12,499 nucleotides of DNA. Origin: Thermoguttaceae bacterium (GTDB lineage Bacteria; Planctomycetota; Planctomycetia; Pirellulales; Thermoguttaceae). A program made the translations under genes and the position numbers. Shown here piece after piece: positions 1 to 6,776 of the stretch (its first letter is position 1; every line of letters starts with the position of its first letter). Below the pieces are notes generated by a model. The model was not told the origin of the DNA and made no database searches. It worked only from the letters and a program-made list of their open reading frames with translations. The stretch covers positions 1 to 12,499 of the forward strand of contig JAQVID010000030.1 of the NCBI GenBank assembly GCA_028695865.1, in the 5' to 3' direction.

Positions 1-86
1 CGACGAGTTCATTTTTGAAGTTCAGCTCGACAGTGCGTTCGCTCAAGGTTCATTGCTCGACGCACCCGCGTACAAGGCTTTTTGCG

Positions 87-2141
87 ATGACCTCGACAAA
101 GGAAAGCACTGATTTTGTGCCAATAGAACCTCGTTTGAAACGCAGCCTGATCCCTTGGGCTGAAGTTGTGCTCGTATTCGGTCTGCTGTGGCTTTTTGGC
201 GGCTGGCCGGTACCTGATGTCAATGAGCAGTATTATATCGGCAAGGCAATTCATTTCTGGCACCCGGAGTATTTGCCTGCCGATCAGTTCCTTGATACAC
301 AAGATTCGCATTGGTTTTTCTACGCAACATTCGGAATTTTTTCGTTTCTGTTTTCGCCGACGGCACTGGCCTGGTTCGGTCGGCTGTTGGCGTGGGCGCT
401 CACCGCGTGGAGTTGGCAGCGTTTGTCTCAAACGATCATTGACTGCCCTTGGGTGAGTGTGCTTACCGCCATGGCCTTTCTGTTTTATATAGATGTTTTT
501 CATCTGGCTGGCGAATGGCTTGTCGGAGGGGTCGAAGGAAAAAGCTTTGCCTTTCCGCTGGTCTTTCTCGGATTGGCCGCTTTTCTCCGAGGCCAGTTCA
601 ATCGCTGCTGGATTTATCTGGGAGCAGCATCGGCGTTTCACGTACTCGTTGGGGGCTGGACGGTGCTTGCCTGTTTGGTTTGTTGGAGTGTGACACAACT
701 ACGGGACGGTTGCTTTTTGCGGTCCTTGCGGAACATGCTTCCCGGCTTGGCGGTCGGCGGATTCCTTTCACTGATTGGTCTTGTTCCGGCTGTGGCACTC
801 GACGCCGGTACGTCGGCTCAAACCGTTCGAGAGGCACACAGAATTTACGTCTTTGAACGATTGTCGCATCATTTGGTCCCGTCCGCTCTGTCCTGGACGT
901 TTTTGTTCCGGTTCGGATTGCTTGCGATGTTGTGGATATGTTTTGGCCGTCTGACCCTCTGGCGTCGTGACGAATCGGAGCAATATAAAGCTCGTGACCG
1001 CCGGTTTGATGGTTTTGTTCTGGCCGCAATTTCTTTCGCGATGATCGGTATGCTTTTTGATTTTGGGTCGTTGTTCGCCGTTCGTGCCGGTTGGCTTGCC
1101 CATCGCGACTTTATGGCCGGTCTGCTTCGTTTTTACTGGTTCCGCTTATCGGATTGGGTGGTTCCGCTCGGAACGGCGTTTGGCTTTTCGCTCATTCTGC
1201 TGCAATCAGGCAAGCAGCTCTTTTGCCGTCATGAACATGGGGTGAGCGAAATGAGTGAAAAGAACGAAAAGAACGAAAAGAACGAAATGTCAGGCACCGT
1301 GGGACGCGTGATTATTTGGCTTGTCGTTGGGTGCGTGGTTTACGCGATAATAAAATCGCTGATGTGGGACTATTCCCTTGCCCGAGCAAAAGCTCTTACC
1401 GTTGATCCTGATTATCCGGTCATTCCGGTCGCGGTGGAAGCGTCTGCGTTCCCGGCGGCACTGCTGATTACCGGCTGGATTGCGTGTCTGTTCTCATGGT
1501 TGAAATTCCGGCGAACAGGAGTGACGCTCACTTCGTCTGGTGTTTGCGACCCGATTGTCTGCTGTTTTGGCCTCATGGCGTTTGTGCTTGTCGGTTTGGC
1601 GCCTTTGGATTATGCGGCCAATCGTCTGAATTTGCGATGTTCAACGGTACTCCCGCGAAGCAATCCGCCGAAAGAGTCCATTTCGGACGGCTGGCTCGAT
1701 GTCTGTCGCTGGATTGCCGATCCGGCGCACACGGACCCCAATGCAGTTTTTCTCGTTCCCCGTGGGTGCGATTCGTTTAAGTGGAACTCGCATCGGGCCA
1801 TGGTCGGCGCGTGGAAAGAGATTCCTCAAGACGCGGCTTCCATTGTCAAGTGGTATCGTCTCATGGAAGAAATGTACGCCTTCCCGGGCGAAAAAGGCGT
1901 TCAGCGATGGAACCAGCCGCTTGTCATGGTACTCATTGCCAAAGGCCGTGCCCGAATTCTGCAGGAATGCCAAAAGGAGAAAATCGATTACATTGTCATC
2001 GAAAATCCTCCTTATGTCATTGCGTCTCATCCGGAAGCGCTGAAGCGGTATCAGGAGTTTTACGACAACGATCTTGCGTATCAGAACAGCCAGTTCACGG
2101 TACTTCGAATCAAAAAGAGTTCCGAACAACCATCGAATTGA
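87..2141 (+). CDS. DUF6798-type polytopic membrane protein
   Basis: Integral membrane protein of about 684 residues from the ATG at 87. Function is not known. Many hydrophobic helices run through roughly the first 520 residues, starting with a segment near residues 25-42 (WAEVVLVFGLLWLFGGW). The last ~150 residues are soluble and probably lie outside the cytoplasm. This tail contains 'FLVPRGCDSFKWNSHRAMVG' and 'WKEIPQDAASIVKW', which I recognise as the pattern of the DUF6798 domain seen in planctomycetes and cyanobacteria; the topology recalls glycosyltransferase-C-like membrane proteins, but that is inference. The start is uncertain: the frame has no stop back to base 3, a TTG lies at 15, and no good ribosome binding site precedes 87, so the gene may begin outside the window. 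A Lys/Glu/Asn-rich cytoplasmic-looking linker near residues 390-402 is made by a 9-bp repeat. The 3' end overlaps the convergent nitroreductase by 32 bp. Confidence 0.8.
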   Translation: MTSTKESTDFVPIEPRLKRSLIPWAEVVLVFGLLWLFGGWPVPDVNEQYYIGKAIHFWHPEYLPADQFLDTQDSHWFFYATFGIFSFLFSPTALAWFGRLLAWALTAWSWQRLSQTIIDCPWVSVLTAMAFLFYIDVFHLAGEWLVGGVEGKSFAFPLVFLGLAAFLRGQFNRCWIYLGAASAFHVLVGGWTVLACLVCWSVTQLRDGCFLRSLRNMLPGLAVGGFLSLIGLVPAVALDAGTSAQTVREAHRIYVFERLSHHLVPSALSWTFLFRFGLLAMLWICFGRLTLWRRDESEQYKARDRRFDGFVLAAISFAMIGMLFDFGSLFAVRAGWLAHRDFMAGLLRFYWFRLSDWVVPLGTAFGFSLILLQSGKQLFCRHEHGVSEMSEKNEKNEKNEMSGTVGRVIIWLVVGCVVYAIIKSLMWDYSLARAKALTVDPDYPVIPVAVEASAFPAALLITGWIACLFSWLKFRRTGVTLTSSGVCDPIVCCFGLMAFVLVGLAPLDYAANRLNLRCSTVLPRSNPPKESISDGWLDVCRWIADPAHTDPNAVFLVPRGCDSFKWNSHRAMVGAWKEIPQDAASIVKWYRLMEEMYAFPGEKGVQRWNQPLVMVLIAKGRARILQECQKEKIDYIVIENPPYVIASHPEALKRYQEFYDNDLAYQNSQFTVLRIKKSSEQPSN
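1257..1283 (+). repeat. In-frame 9-bp tandem repeat (gaaaagaac x3)
   Basis: Three exact copies of gaaaagaac lie inside the membrane protein gene, encoding an E-K-N repeat in a hydrophilic loop between two hydrophobic segments. The unit is a multiple of three, so copy-number change would lengthen or shorten the linker without breaking the frame. Confidence 0.85.
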
Positions 2142-2628
2142 GGGGATTGCGTTGTGAATGCCCGGCGGCCGGTTTGGCGTTCGCGGCCGGGTAGCCTAGT
2201 GGTAAAATAGCAACCGGAACAATGTTTGCGGGCAATTTAAACTCACGAACAACGTCTTTCGGGTCGAAGTATCCGACCCATGTTGTTCCCAGTCCGAGGT
2301 CCGCGGCCTGGAGTATCAGATGAGTCGTGACGATACAGGCATCGTATGAACCGTTGTCTTTTCCGTCGAACGGACGTTTCCAGCTAACGTTTTTGTCGTA
2401 GCACACAATGAGTGCCATGGGAGCGTTGAAGTGATATTGAGTACACCGTTTGAGTCGGTCAAGCGCATCGGCGCTTTCGGCCACGATGATTTTCTGCGGT
2501 TGATTGTTACAAGCCGTGGGAGCCAGGCGTGCGGCTTCCAAAACCTTGTTCAAAAGTTCAGACTCAACCGGTATTGATTTGAAATTGCGAACAGAATAAC
2601 GTGCTTTGGCAAGTTCAGCAAAATCCAT
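2110..2628 (-). CDS. Nitroreductase family protein (FMN-dependent, putative)
   Basis: Cytoplasmic flavin oxidoreductase of 172 residues. Members of this family bind FMN and reduce nitro compounds, quinones or other electron acceptors with NAD(P)H; the natural substrate here is unknown. Visible family motifs are RYSVR at residues 10-14 (phosphate-binding region of FMN), LAPTACNNQP at 35-44, the central helix 'SYDACIVTTHLILQAADLGLG', and the glycine-rich LGLGTTWVG at 111-119 followed by LGYP at 144-147. The length matches the short single-domain subgroup, which works as a dimer. The start at 2628 is chosen because AAGGAG (2635-2640) lies six bases upstream and the protein then begins MDFAELAKARYSVR, as in relatives; the longer reading from 2703 adds 25 atypical residues. 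A consensus promoter lies upstream at 2703-2731. The 3' end overlaps gene 1 tail to tail. Confidence 0.9.
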   Translation of the reverse strand: MDFAELAKARYSVRNFKSIPVESELLNKVLEAARLAPTACNNQPQKIIVAESADALDRLKRCTQYHFNAPMALIVCYDKNVSWKRPFDGKDNGSYDACIVTTHLILQAADLGLGTTWVGYFDPKDVVREFKLPANIVPVAILPLGYPAANAKPAAGHSQRNPLNSMVVRNSF

Positions 2629-2702
2629 GCGATTCTCCTTGGAAAAAATTTCAGTAGTCAGTGGCTGCACAACCAGAACCTCTGGCATGACACTATCATA
2701 CA

Positions 2703-2731
2703 ATTATACCGAATCTGAAAACAGTTGGCAA
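2703..2731 (-). promoter_or_regulatory. Sigma70-type promoter for the nitroreductase
   Basis: On the minus strand TTGCCA (2726-2731) is followed after exactly 17 bases by TATAAT (2703-2708). The -10 is a perfect consensus match and the -35 differs at two positions. It predicts an untranslated leader of about 65-70 bases ahead of the ATG at 2628. Confidence 0.7.
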
Positions 2732-2832
2732 GTGAAGTGGTCCCGAGAATCCGGACTGAAAAACGGCAGGGAACAAGGTGGACGACAAACATCTCACGAA
2801 CTGCTGTAATGATGGTGAAAAGAGAGGTTATC

Positions 2833-2943
2833 ATGGGCCGAACCCGACGAACAATCCGTCCGGAAACGAAGACGAACATCGCGTTGGAGGTAATTCGGAG
2901 ACTTCAGACGGTCAACGAACTGGTAACGAAGTGCAAGGTTTGA
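2833..2943 (+). pseudogene. IS3-family transposase OrfA, N-terminal fragment
   Basis: A 36-codon frame opens with ATG at 2833, preceded by the purine-rich GAGAGG about five bases upstream. It reads MGRTRRTIRPETKTNIALEV and then continues with a T-V-N-E-L-V-x-K-C-x-V segment. This follows the usual start of IS3-group OrfA (Transposase_8, a helix-turn-helix protein that binds the IS ends): a basic R-R stretch, P-E-x-K, [IV]-A-L-E, then T-[LV]-x-E-L and a K-[YC]-x-V helix. It stops at TGA 2941, just where the next conserved block (H-P-x-Q-I) should follow, and no OrfB is present. I read it as a truncated remnant of an inserted element. The match is by eye, so moderate confidence. Confidence 0.55.
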
Positions 2944-2960
2944 CGAGGCCCAACTTGCGC

Positions 2961-2974
2961 GGACAGTTGTTTAC
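2961..2974 (+). repeat. IS-end-like 14-mer GGACAGTTGTTTAC, copy 1
   Basis: GGACAGTTGTTTAC begins 17 bases after the stop of the first OrfA fragment and recurs exactly at 3132-3145, in the same orientation, 171 bp away. In the second copy it sits just upstream of another OrfA-like start, as an IS3 left end would. Confidence 0.6.
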
Positions 2975-3000
2975 ATTGGTATTAATTTTAGGATCATGCC

Positions 3001-3030
3001 TCTGGCAGAGACGCAGTGGCGCAAAGAAGA
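3001..3030. repeat. Fragment resembling the dispersed 'ttctttgcgcc...gcgtctctg' repeat
   Basis: On the minus strand this reads cttctttgcgccactgcgtc followed by tctgcc. Degenerate sequences of this type, alternating ttTGCGCC and TGCGTCT, are scattered between genes in many bacteria and give spurious peptides such as FAPLRLC. Recognition is from memory and the tract is short. Confidence 0.3.
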
Positions 3031-3131
3031 GTATGACCCCCCCGTTTATTTCCCTGACTCTTCTCCTTTCTCCATGGATTGCATTTATAACATGTGGTAT
3101 TATCATAAGTTACGCTTAAGTTAATATGTAT

Positions 3132-3145
3132 GGACAGTTGTTTAC
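3132..3145 (+). repeat. IS-end-like 14-mer GGACAGTTGTTTAC, copy 2
   Basis: Exact second copy of the 14-mer. With the preceding T it gives TGGACAGTTGTTTAC, starting with TG as IS3-family ends do, and lies 33 bases ahead of the ATG of the second OrfA-like remnant. A TATAAT at 3148-3153 follows directly. Confidence 0.55.
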
Positions 3146-3178
3146 GCTATAATGCAGGGTTAACAGGAAGAGCGAAAA

Positions 3179-3325
3179 ATGTCGAAAGAAACGCAAAACG
3201 GAAAGAAGTCACCGGGATAGCGGAAGCGATTTTCAAAAGAATTTCGGGCATTTAAGTCGTTTACCGGAAGATTCCTTGATAGTATCGTTGACACTACTGG
3301 TTGCCTCGGCTATACTGTGATTTGA
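3179..3325 (+). pseudogene. IS3-type OrfA remnant with early in-frame stop
   Basis: ATG at 3179 is preceded by AGGAAGAG at a normal ribosome-binding distance. The frame reads MSKETQNGKKSPG, then TAG at 3218, then RKRFSKEFRA, and continues to TGA at 3323. The pattern K-K-S-P-G-x-R-K-R-F-S-K-E-F-[RK]-A is that of IS3-group OrfA N-termini; the TAG replaces one residue in the middle. After FRA the similarity fades, so the rest is either diverged or joined to unrelated DNA. Together with the TG-initial 14-mer upstream it looks like the left end of an IS3-type element whose remainder is gone. Confidence 0.45.
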
Positions 3326-3382
3326 GTATCATGGAGAGTCTTTTGTGTGAATGGATAAAATCGCCGTGAATGGATACAATTA

Positions 3383-3400
3383 CAGTATGTTTTAATACTG
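3383..3400 (+). promoter_or_regulatory. Palindrome abutting the glycosyltransferase ribosome binding site
   Basis: CAGTAT (3383-3388) and ATACTG (3395-3400) form a perfect 6-bp inverted repeat with a 6-base centre. Its last G is also the first base of the GGAG ribosome binding site at 3400-3403 for the ATG at 3413. It could be a repressor site or a weak mRNA hairpin affecting translation. Confidence 0.35.
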
Positions 3401-3412
3401 GAGAAAGCAACC

Positions 3413-4165
3413 ATGTTGGATAATGATGTTTGCTGTTACGTTATTAATCGCGATCAGGACGTTGAACGCTGGGAAGCCATCCGGCGCGGCTTTGAAGTCA
3501 TTGGAATGACGCCGACTCGTTTTTCAGCAATTCTGGGCAAGGAGCATCTTGATTCGCCCTTATATTCACCCCGTGGATATCTTCTTGCCTATGGCCGTGA
3601 AGCCATGCCGGCAGAAATCGGATGCTACTTGAGCCATTTAAAAGTCTGGGAGTTGTTTCTTGCGAGTGATAAAAAATACGCTCTTGTTTGCGAGGACGAT
3701 GTGACCCCTGTTCCCGAGTTTTGCTCAATACTGGAAGAAGCTATCAAGTATCAATCGAGTTGGGACCTGCTGCGACTGGTCGGATCGCGAAAAAAGAGCT
3801 CAATTACATATCGTACACTAACCAGTGATTTCAGGCTTTGTACAACGATTACCGGCATGGTAATTACCGCGGGCTATGTCATCAATCGCAAAGCTGCCGA
3901 AAGACTCATTTTGAAACTGAATAGAATCGTTTTACCGGTGGATGCCGCCATGTTTCAGGGGCTGTTCGGAGTTCGCGAAGCTTCGATTCTGCCGTACTTG
4001 ACCCCCTTCAATGAAAACGCGAAGCTGTCAACAATCCAACAGGCTATTCCTGAAGGACGAATCACTCAACTGCGTTGGTGGACATGCCGTCTTCATCGGC
4101 TTTATGTACGTTTTCATCGTTATCCGTTGCAGCTTTTTCGGGTAATTCGCCGCCTTTATTCATAA
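3413..4165 (+). CDS. Glycosyltransferase family 25 protein
   Basis: Predicted cytoplasmic or membrane-associated sugar transferase of 250 residues, of the lipooligosaccharide-type family 25, which transfers a sugar (often galactose) from a nucleotide donor to a glycan. Motifs: CYVINRDQDVERW at residues 8-20 (the usual V-[IN]-N-[LR]-D-x-x-x-x-R-W start), EIGCYLSHLKVWE at 68-80, the acidic LVCEDDV at 91-97 (E94, D95, D96; likely metal/donor site), TAGYVINRKAAERL at 152-165, and PVDAAM at 175-180. The C-terminal ~35 residues are basic with aromatic residues and may contact membrane. Start chosen for GGAG at 3400-3403, nine bases before the ATG. No other glycan genes are nearby and both sides carry IS-like debris, so it may have been brought in. 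Acceptor and sugar cannot be told from sequence. Confidence 0.9.
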   Translation: MLDNDVCCYVINRDQDVERWEAIRRGFEVIGMTPTRFSAILGKEHLDSPLYSPRGYLLAYGREAMPAEIGCYLSHLKVWELFLASDKKYALVCEDDVTPVPEFCSILEEAIKYQSSWDLLRLVGSRKKSSITYRTLTSDFRLCTTITGMVITAGYVINRKAAERLILKLNRIVLPVDAAMFQGLFGVREASILPYLTPFNENAKLSTIQQAIPEGRITQLRWWTCRLHRLYVRFHRYPLQLFRVIRRLYS

Positions 4166-4590
4166 GGACAGTTGTGAAAACGCGGGAATAAAAGGGTCTG
4201 GAGTGAATGGCACTTTAACAATACAATAGAGAGTCTGCAAAGAACCTGTGACTATCGTGTTAAAATGGGTGCCCCACTCCAAGGATTCCTTTTTATTTTA
4301 TGCTACCGGAAATTTATTTCAAGCAGTGAATCGCTTTTTTCGAAAGTTTTCTGAAATTACTTTCCGTAAGGACGCACTGTCAGCCGACCCGTTTTTGAGC
4401 GTCCCCTTTTTCTCGCTCACCGGCAAATACGACCGCTTGTAAAATGGAACATGCCATCCCGGATTCAATCATTGATCGACTTGTTTTGTTGTCTGATTTT
4501 ATTCAGGTTCCCCCGAAGTTCGAACAGCATGGATAAAACAAATCAAGGAAATAAAGAAATAGTGGGCGGAAACAAGGAGCCGACGCGGCT
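4166..4590. other. Gene-free stretch between convergent genes
   Basis: It begins right after the glycosyltransferase stop with GGACAGTTGT, the first ten bases of the IS-end-like 14-mer, then carries the structured repeat copy 1 (4200-4401). From 4402 to 4590 I see no gene; two tiny frames (4444-4536 and about 4530-4593) lack ribosome binding sites and recognisable content. Confidence 0.6.
4200..4401. repeat. Dispersed structured repeat, copy 1 (two hairpins)
   Basis: This 202-bp stretch recurs at 10757-10959 in the same orientation with about 14 differences by hand count (roughly 93% identity); both edges are sharp at GGAGTG and GAGCG. Hairpin 1: GGAGTG (4200-4205) with CACTCC (4275-4280), GGCAC (4209-4213) with GTGCC (4269-4273), TTTAAC (4214-4219) with GTTAAA (4259-4264), and ACAATAG (4223-4229) with CTATCGT (4252-4258, one mismatch). 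Hairpin 2: the arm from TACCGGAAA (4304 on) against the arm ending TTTCCGTA (4368), with a TTTCGAAA palindrome inside. No frame is conserved between copies in a protein-like way. It could be a MITE-like element or a transcribed structured RNA. Confidence 0.85.
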
Positions 4591-4591
4591 T
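4579..4591 (-). terminator. Weak hairpin at the end of the esterase gene
   Basis: AGCCG-ACG-CGGCT forms a 5-bp GC-rich stem overlapping the esterase stop codon (TAA, 4591-4593). On the minus strand it is followed by ccTTGTTT, only a partial T tract, so terminator function is doubtful. Confidence 0.25.
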
Positions 4592-6630
4592 TAATGTCCA
4601 CGGTCCACGGCGTTACCCGGAGAGGCAGCGCGGAAAAACGAAGTGCAGGCAGTATAAAGATCGTCGGTGTCGTAATATTTCAGGACCCCGTGAACAAGAT
4701 TGACGGCAGGTACGGGGCCGGGCGCGTTCGTTACGTAGTCGCGAAAACGGGGAATCGTCTCCGGTTTTTCGAACCGAATCATATCAAACAGCGATTGTTC
4801 CGCGACCGCTACATGGAGCGCGACAAGGCGCATGTTTTCACGGGCGTAAAGGGACAAGGGAGAATCCGGGTACTTCCCCTTGAGATAAACCGCGGTTTCG
4901 ACGAGGTCTTCGGCTCGCATTCCGATGAAGCTTTTTCCGAGGAGAAACGCGAGCGAGAATTCGTATCCCTCCACGCCGAAAAACGCTTGGTCGTAATGAT
5001 ACGTATGCTTGACCGGACGCGTTTCCCCGGTACCGCGCAGATCGACGACGACAAGGCACTTGTCGGACGCGGCCATTTCCGTGACGTTTCGCTTCGATCG
5101 CGTTCCGCCGTCGGAAAGAATCAGTTCGATACGCTCGCCCCGTTTCGGAAGACGATTGAATCGAAGCGGAAGAAAAATACCGGGCTCAGTTCGCAGTACA
5201 AATTCGTTCGGAGCTCCGGGAACGACCACTTCATGCACGGGGGGAAGCGTTTCGCGTGAACGAAAACCCGCGATACGTCGCACAAGTTCGGCCTTCTTTT
5301 CGACGGTCAAATTTTTCCAGTCTTTCGCTCGCGTTTTGTCATAGTCGTTTGCGAGTTGGCGATTGAAATCGTGCGTTGTTTTCGCATTGGGAAGTGCTGA
5401 GACCCCCGGTTCGGGCAGCGAGCGAATTTCCTCGCCAGTCAGAATCGGCATCGTCTCGTCTTCACGGACTGCGACCTTGCGACCATCGAGCAGGCGGAGC
5501 ATCCAGGCGACCGACGCTTCGCGCAATTCAACGTGATATCCGTGCGACCCGTCGGCCTCCGCGATCCCGATATGGCCCGGCTCGTGAAACCTTGTATAGA
5601 TACGCTTGGCCTGACGAAACGACTGCCAGGCGTCTTCTATCGGAAAATAGTCGTTCGTAGTGGTGCATATCAGTGTCGGCAGCGGTGCACGCATGATCGA
5701 ATAGTCGGGATGATCCAAACCGAAGGCGACTTGGCCGAAAATACACTGCTCCGCGTCCTGAGGACCGAGCGTGCGTAACATTTTTCCGTAAAGACTGCAC
5801 GTGTAGCAGCACGGAGCCGCCGCCTTGACGCGCCCGTCGAGCGCCATAATATAAGACGTTTGCGTTCCGCCGCCGCTGTTGCCCATGACACCAAGCCGGT
5901 TCGGATCGACTTCAGGACGCGTCTGAAGACAATCGAGCGCGCGAATCATATCCCAAACGAAGAACGTCGCGGCGTTGCGGCCTGTGAGTATTGAGTCGGG
6001 GCCAAGCAGATCGTGTCGTCGCGACGACGTTTGAAACGGCTTGCCGCCTTCGCAATTCATGATACGTTCCCCCTGTTCAATCGGGTCCATCGAAAGAACG
6101 ACCAGACCGTTGATCGCGCCAAGAATGGCGGCCCGCTGATACTTTTGCATTGCTTTGCCGTCTTCCGAATGGCCGCAGACATGCAAAACGCCGGGCCGGG
6201 CATTGGGAAAGCGGTCTTTCGGAGGAAGAAAGAGGGTCGCGGTCACGTAGAAATTCGGCAGACTCTCGAAGACGAGTTTTTCGACACGATACGCGCCTTT
6301 GTCGAGCTTTCCCGCAACGCGGACGTTGAGCGGCGTTTTTTCCCACATTGGGCCAAGCCGTTCCCAAAAAAACTCTTTTCGTTCCTTTTGCCATTTTTCG
6401 ATTTGACAGACGGTTTTCAACTCTTCATACCGTTCCATCCGTTTCTGTCGGGCCTGTTCGATCTGTCCAAGAAGCCACTCGGAAGTCATCGAGGCCGGAG
6501 CTCGAACGAGTCCCGCGCGGACGAGCATCGGCTTGGGCTCTTCCGCGTGCAAGATTGCGGAACAGGGAATGAACCAAAACAGGGCAAGAGCCGTTAAAAC
6601 ATACAATGCGTTTCGATACAACAGGGACAT
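4591..6630 (-). CDS. Secreted tandem alpha/beta-hydrolase (acetylxylan esterase-like)
   Basis: Exported hydrolase of 679 residues. It starts with a signal peptide (basic MSLLYRN, hydrophobic core, ILHA before EEPK; cleavage near residue 32). The first alpha/beta-hydrolase domain spans roughly residues 110-390: HVCGHSEDGK resembles the oxyanion region, the nucleophile elbow is GNSGGG with Ser252, and the likely acid and base are Asp327 (TTNDYFP) and His363 or His366 (GSHGYH). This is the acetylxylan-esterase/prolyl-oligopeptidase pattern common among planctomycete exported esterases. The second half (about 430-679) looks like another hydrolase fold (VVVDLRGTGE) but has YARENM where the G-x-S-x-G elbow should be, so it is probably non-catalytic. 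Start at 6630 is chosen over a TTG at 6642 because GGAG (6637-6640) sits six bases upstream. It lies 146 bp downstream of the HZS-alpha-like gene and is probably cotranscribed. Substrate is inferred only. Confidence 0.82.
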   Translation of the reverse strand: MSLLYRNALYVLTALALFWFIPCSAILHAEEPKPMLVRAGLVRAPASMTSEWLLGQIEQARQKRMERYEELKTVCQIEKWQKERKEFFWERLGPMWEKTPLNVRVAGKLDKGAYRVEKLVFESLPNFYVTATLFLPPKDRFPNARPGVLHVCGHSEDGKAMQKYQRAAILGAINGLVVLSMDPIEQGERIMNCEGGKPFQTSSRRHDLLGPDSILTGRNAATFFVWDMIRALDCLQTRPEVDPNRLGVMGNSGGGTQTSYIMALDGRVKAAAPCCYTCSLYGKMLRTLGPQDAEQCIFGQVAFGLDHPDYSIMRAPLPTLICTTTNDYFPIEDAWQSFRQAKRIYTRFHEPGHIGIAEADGSHGYHVELREASVAWMLRLLDGRKVAVREDETMPILTGEEIRSLPEPGVSALPNAKTTHDFNRQLANDYDKTRAKDWKNLTVEKKAELVRRIAGFRSRETLPPVHEVVVPGAPNEFVLRTEPGIFLPLRFNRLPKRGERIELILSDGGTRSKRNVTEMAASDKCLVVVDLRGTGETRPVKHTYHYDQAFFGVEGYEFSLAFLLGKSFIGMRAEDLVETAVYLKGKYPDSPLSLYARENMRLVALHVAVAEQSLFDMIRFEKPETIPRFRDYVTNAPGPVPAVNLVHGVLKYYDTDDLYTACTSFFRAASPGNAVDRGH

Positions 6631-6701
6631 GACATGCTCCAATAACGGTTGTCGCGGCGGTTTTCCTCACTTACACCACCGACACTTCATTTTCCGTGTT
6701 T

Positions 6702-6730
6702 CCTCCCCGGTTGACTTTGCGAGCCGGAGG
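6702..6730. other. Imperfect hairpin between the two minus-strand genes
   Basis: CCTCCCCGG (6702-6710) can pair with CCGGAGG (6724-6730) with a two-base bulge. No T tract follows on either strand, so it is not a convincing terminator; it may be an mRNA processing or stability element. Nothing else stands out in the 146-bp gap. Confidence 0.25.
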
Positions 6731-6776
6731 TGTCAAGGCCGCGCAGCGAAAATACAGGGGAACGGGAAAGACGCGG

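Larger units (their letters stand above)
2732..3412. other. Gene-free stretch with insertion-sequence debris
   Basis: No intact gene is seen between the nitroreductase promoter and the glycosyltransferase. The stretch holds two broken IS3-type OrfA starts, two copies of an IS-end-like 14-mer, a short repeat near 3001-3030 and a palindrome before 3413. A longer plus-strand frame at 2778-3119 has no recognisable protein features and overlaps the better-supported OrfA fragment in another frame. Confidence 0.6.

Noticed and set aside
9..698. Minus-strand frame of 229 codons at the left end
   Set aside because: It is antisense to the membrane protein and has low-complexity Arg/Lys/Pro composition with no recognisable features.
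4248..4442. Small plus-strand frame covering the structured repeat
   Set aside because: The corresponding frame in repeat copy 2 is altered by an indel, and the sequence differences follow stem pairing rather than codons, so coding is unlikely.
4444..4536. 30-codon frame starting MEHAIPDSIIDRL
   Set aside because: No ribosome binding site, no recognisable similarity, and too short to support.
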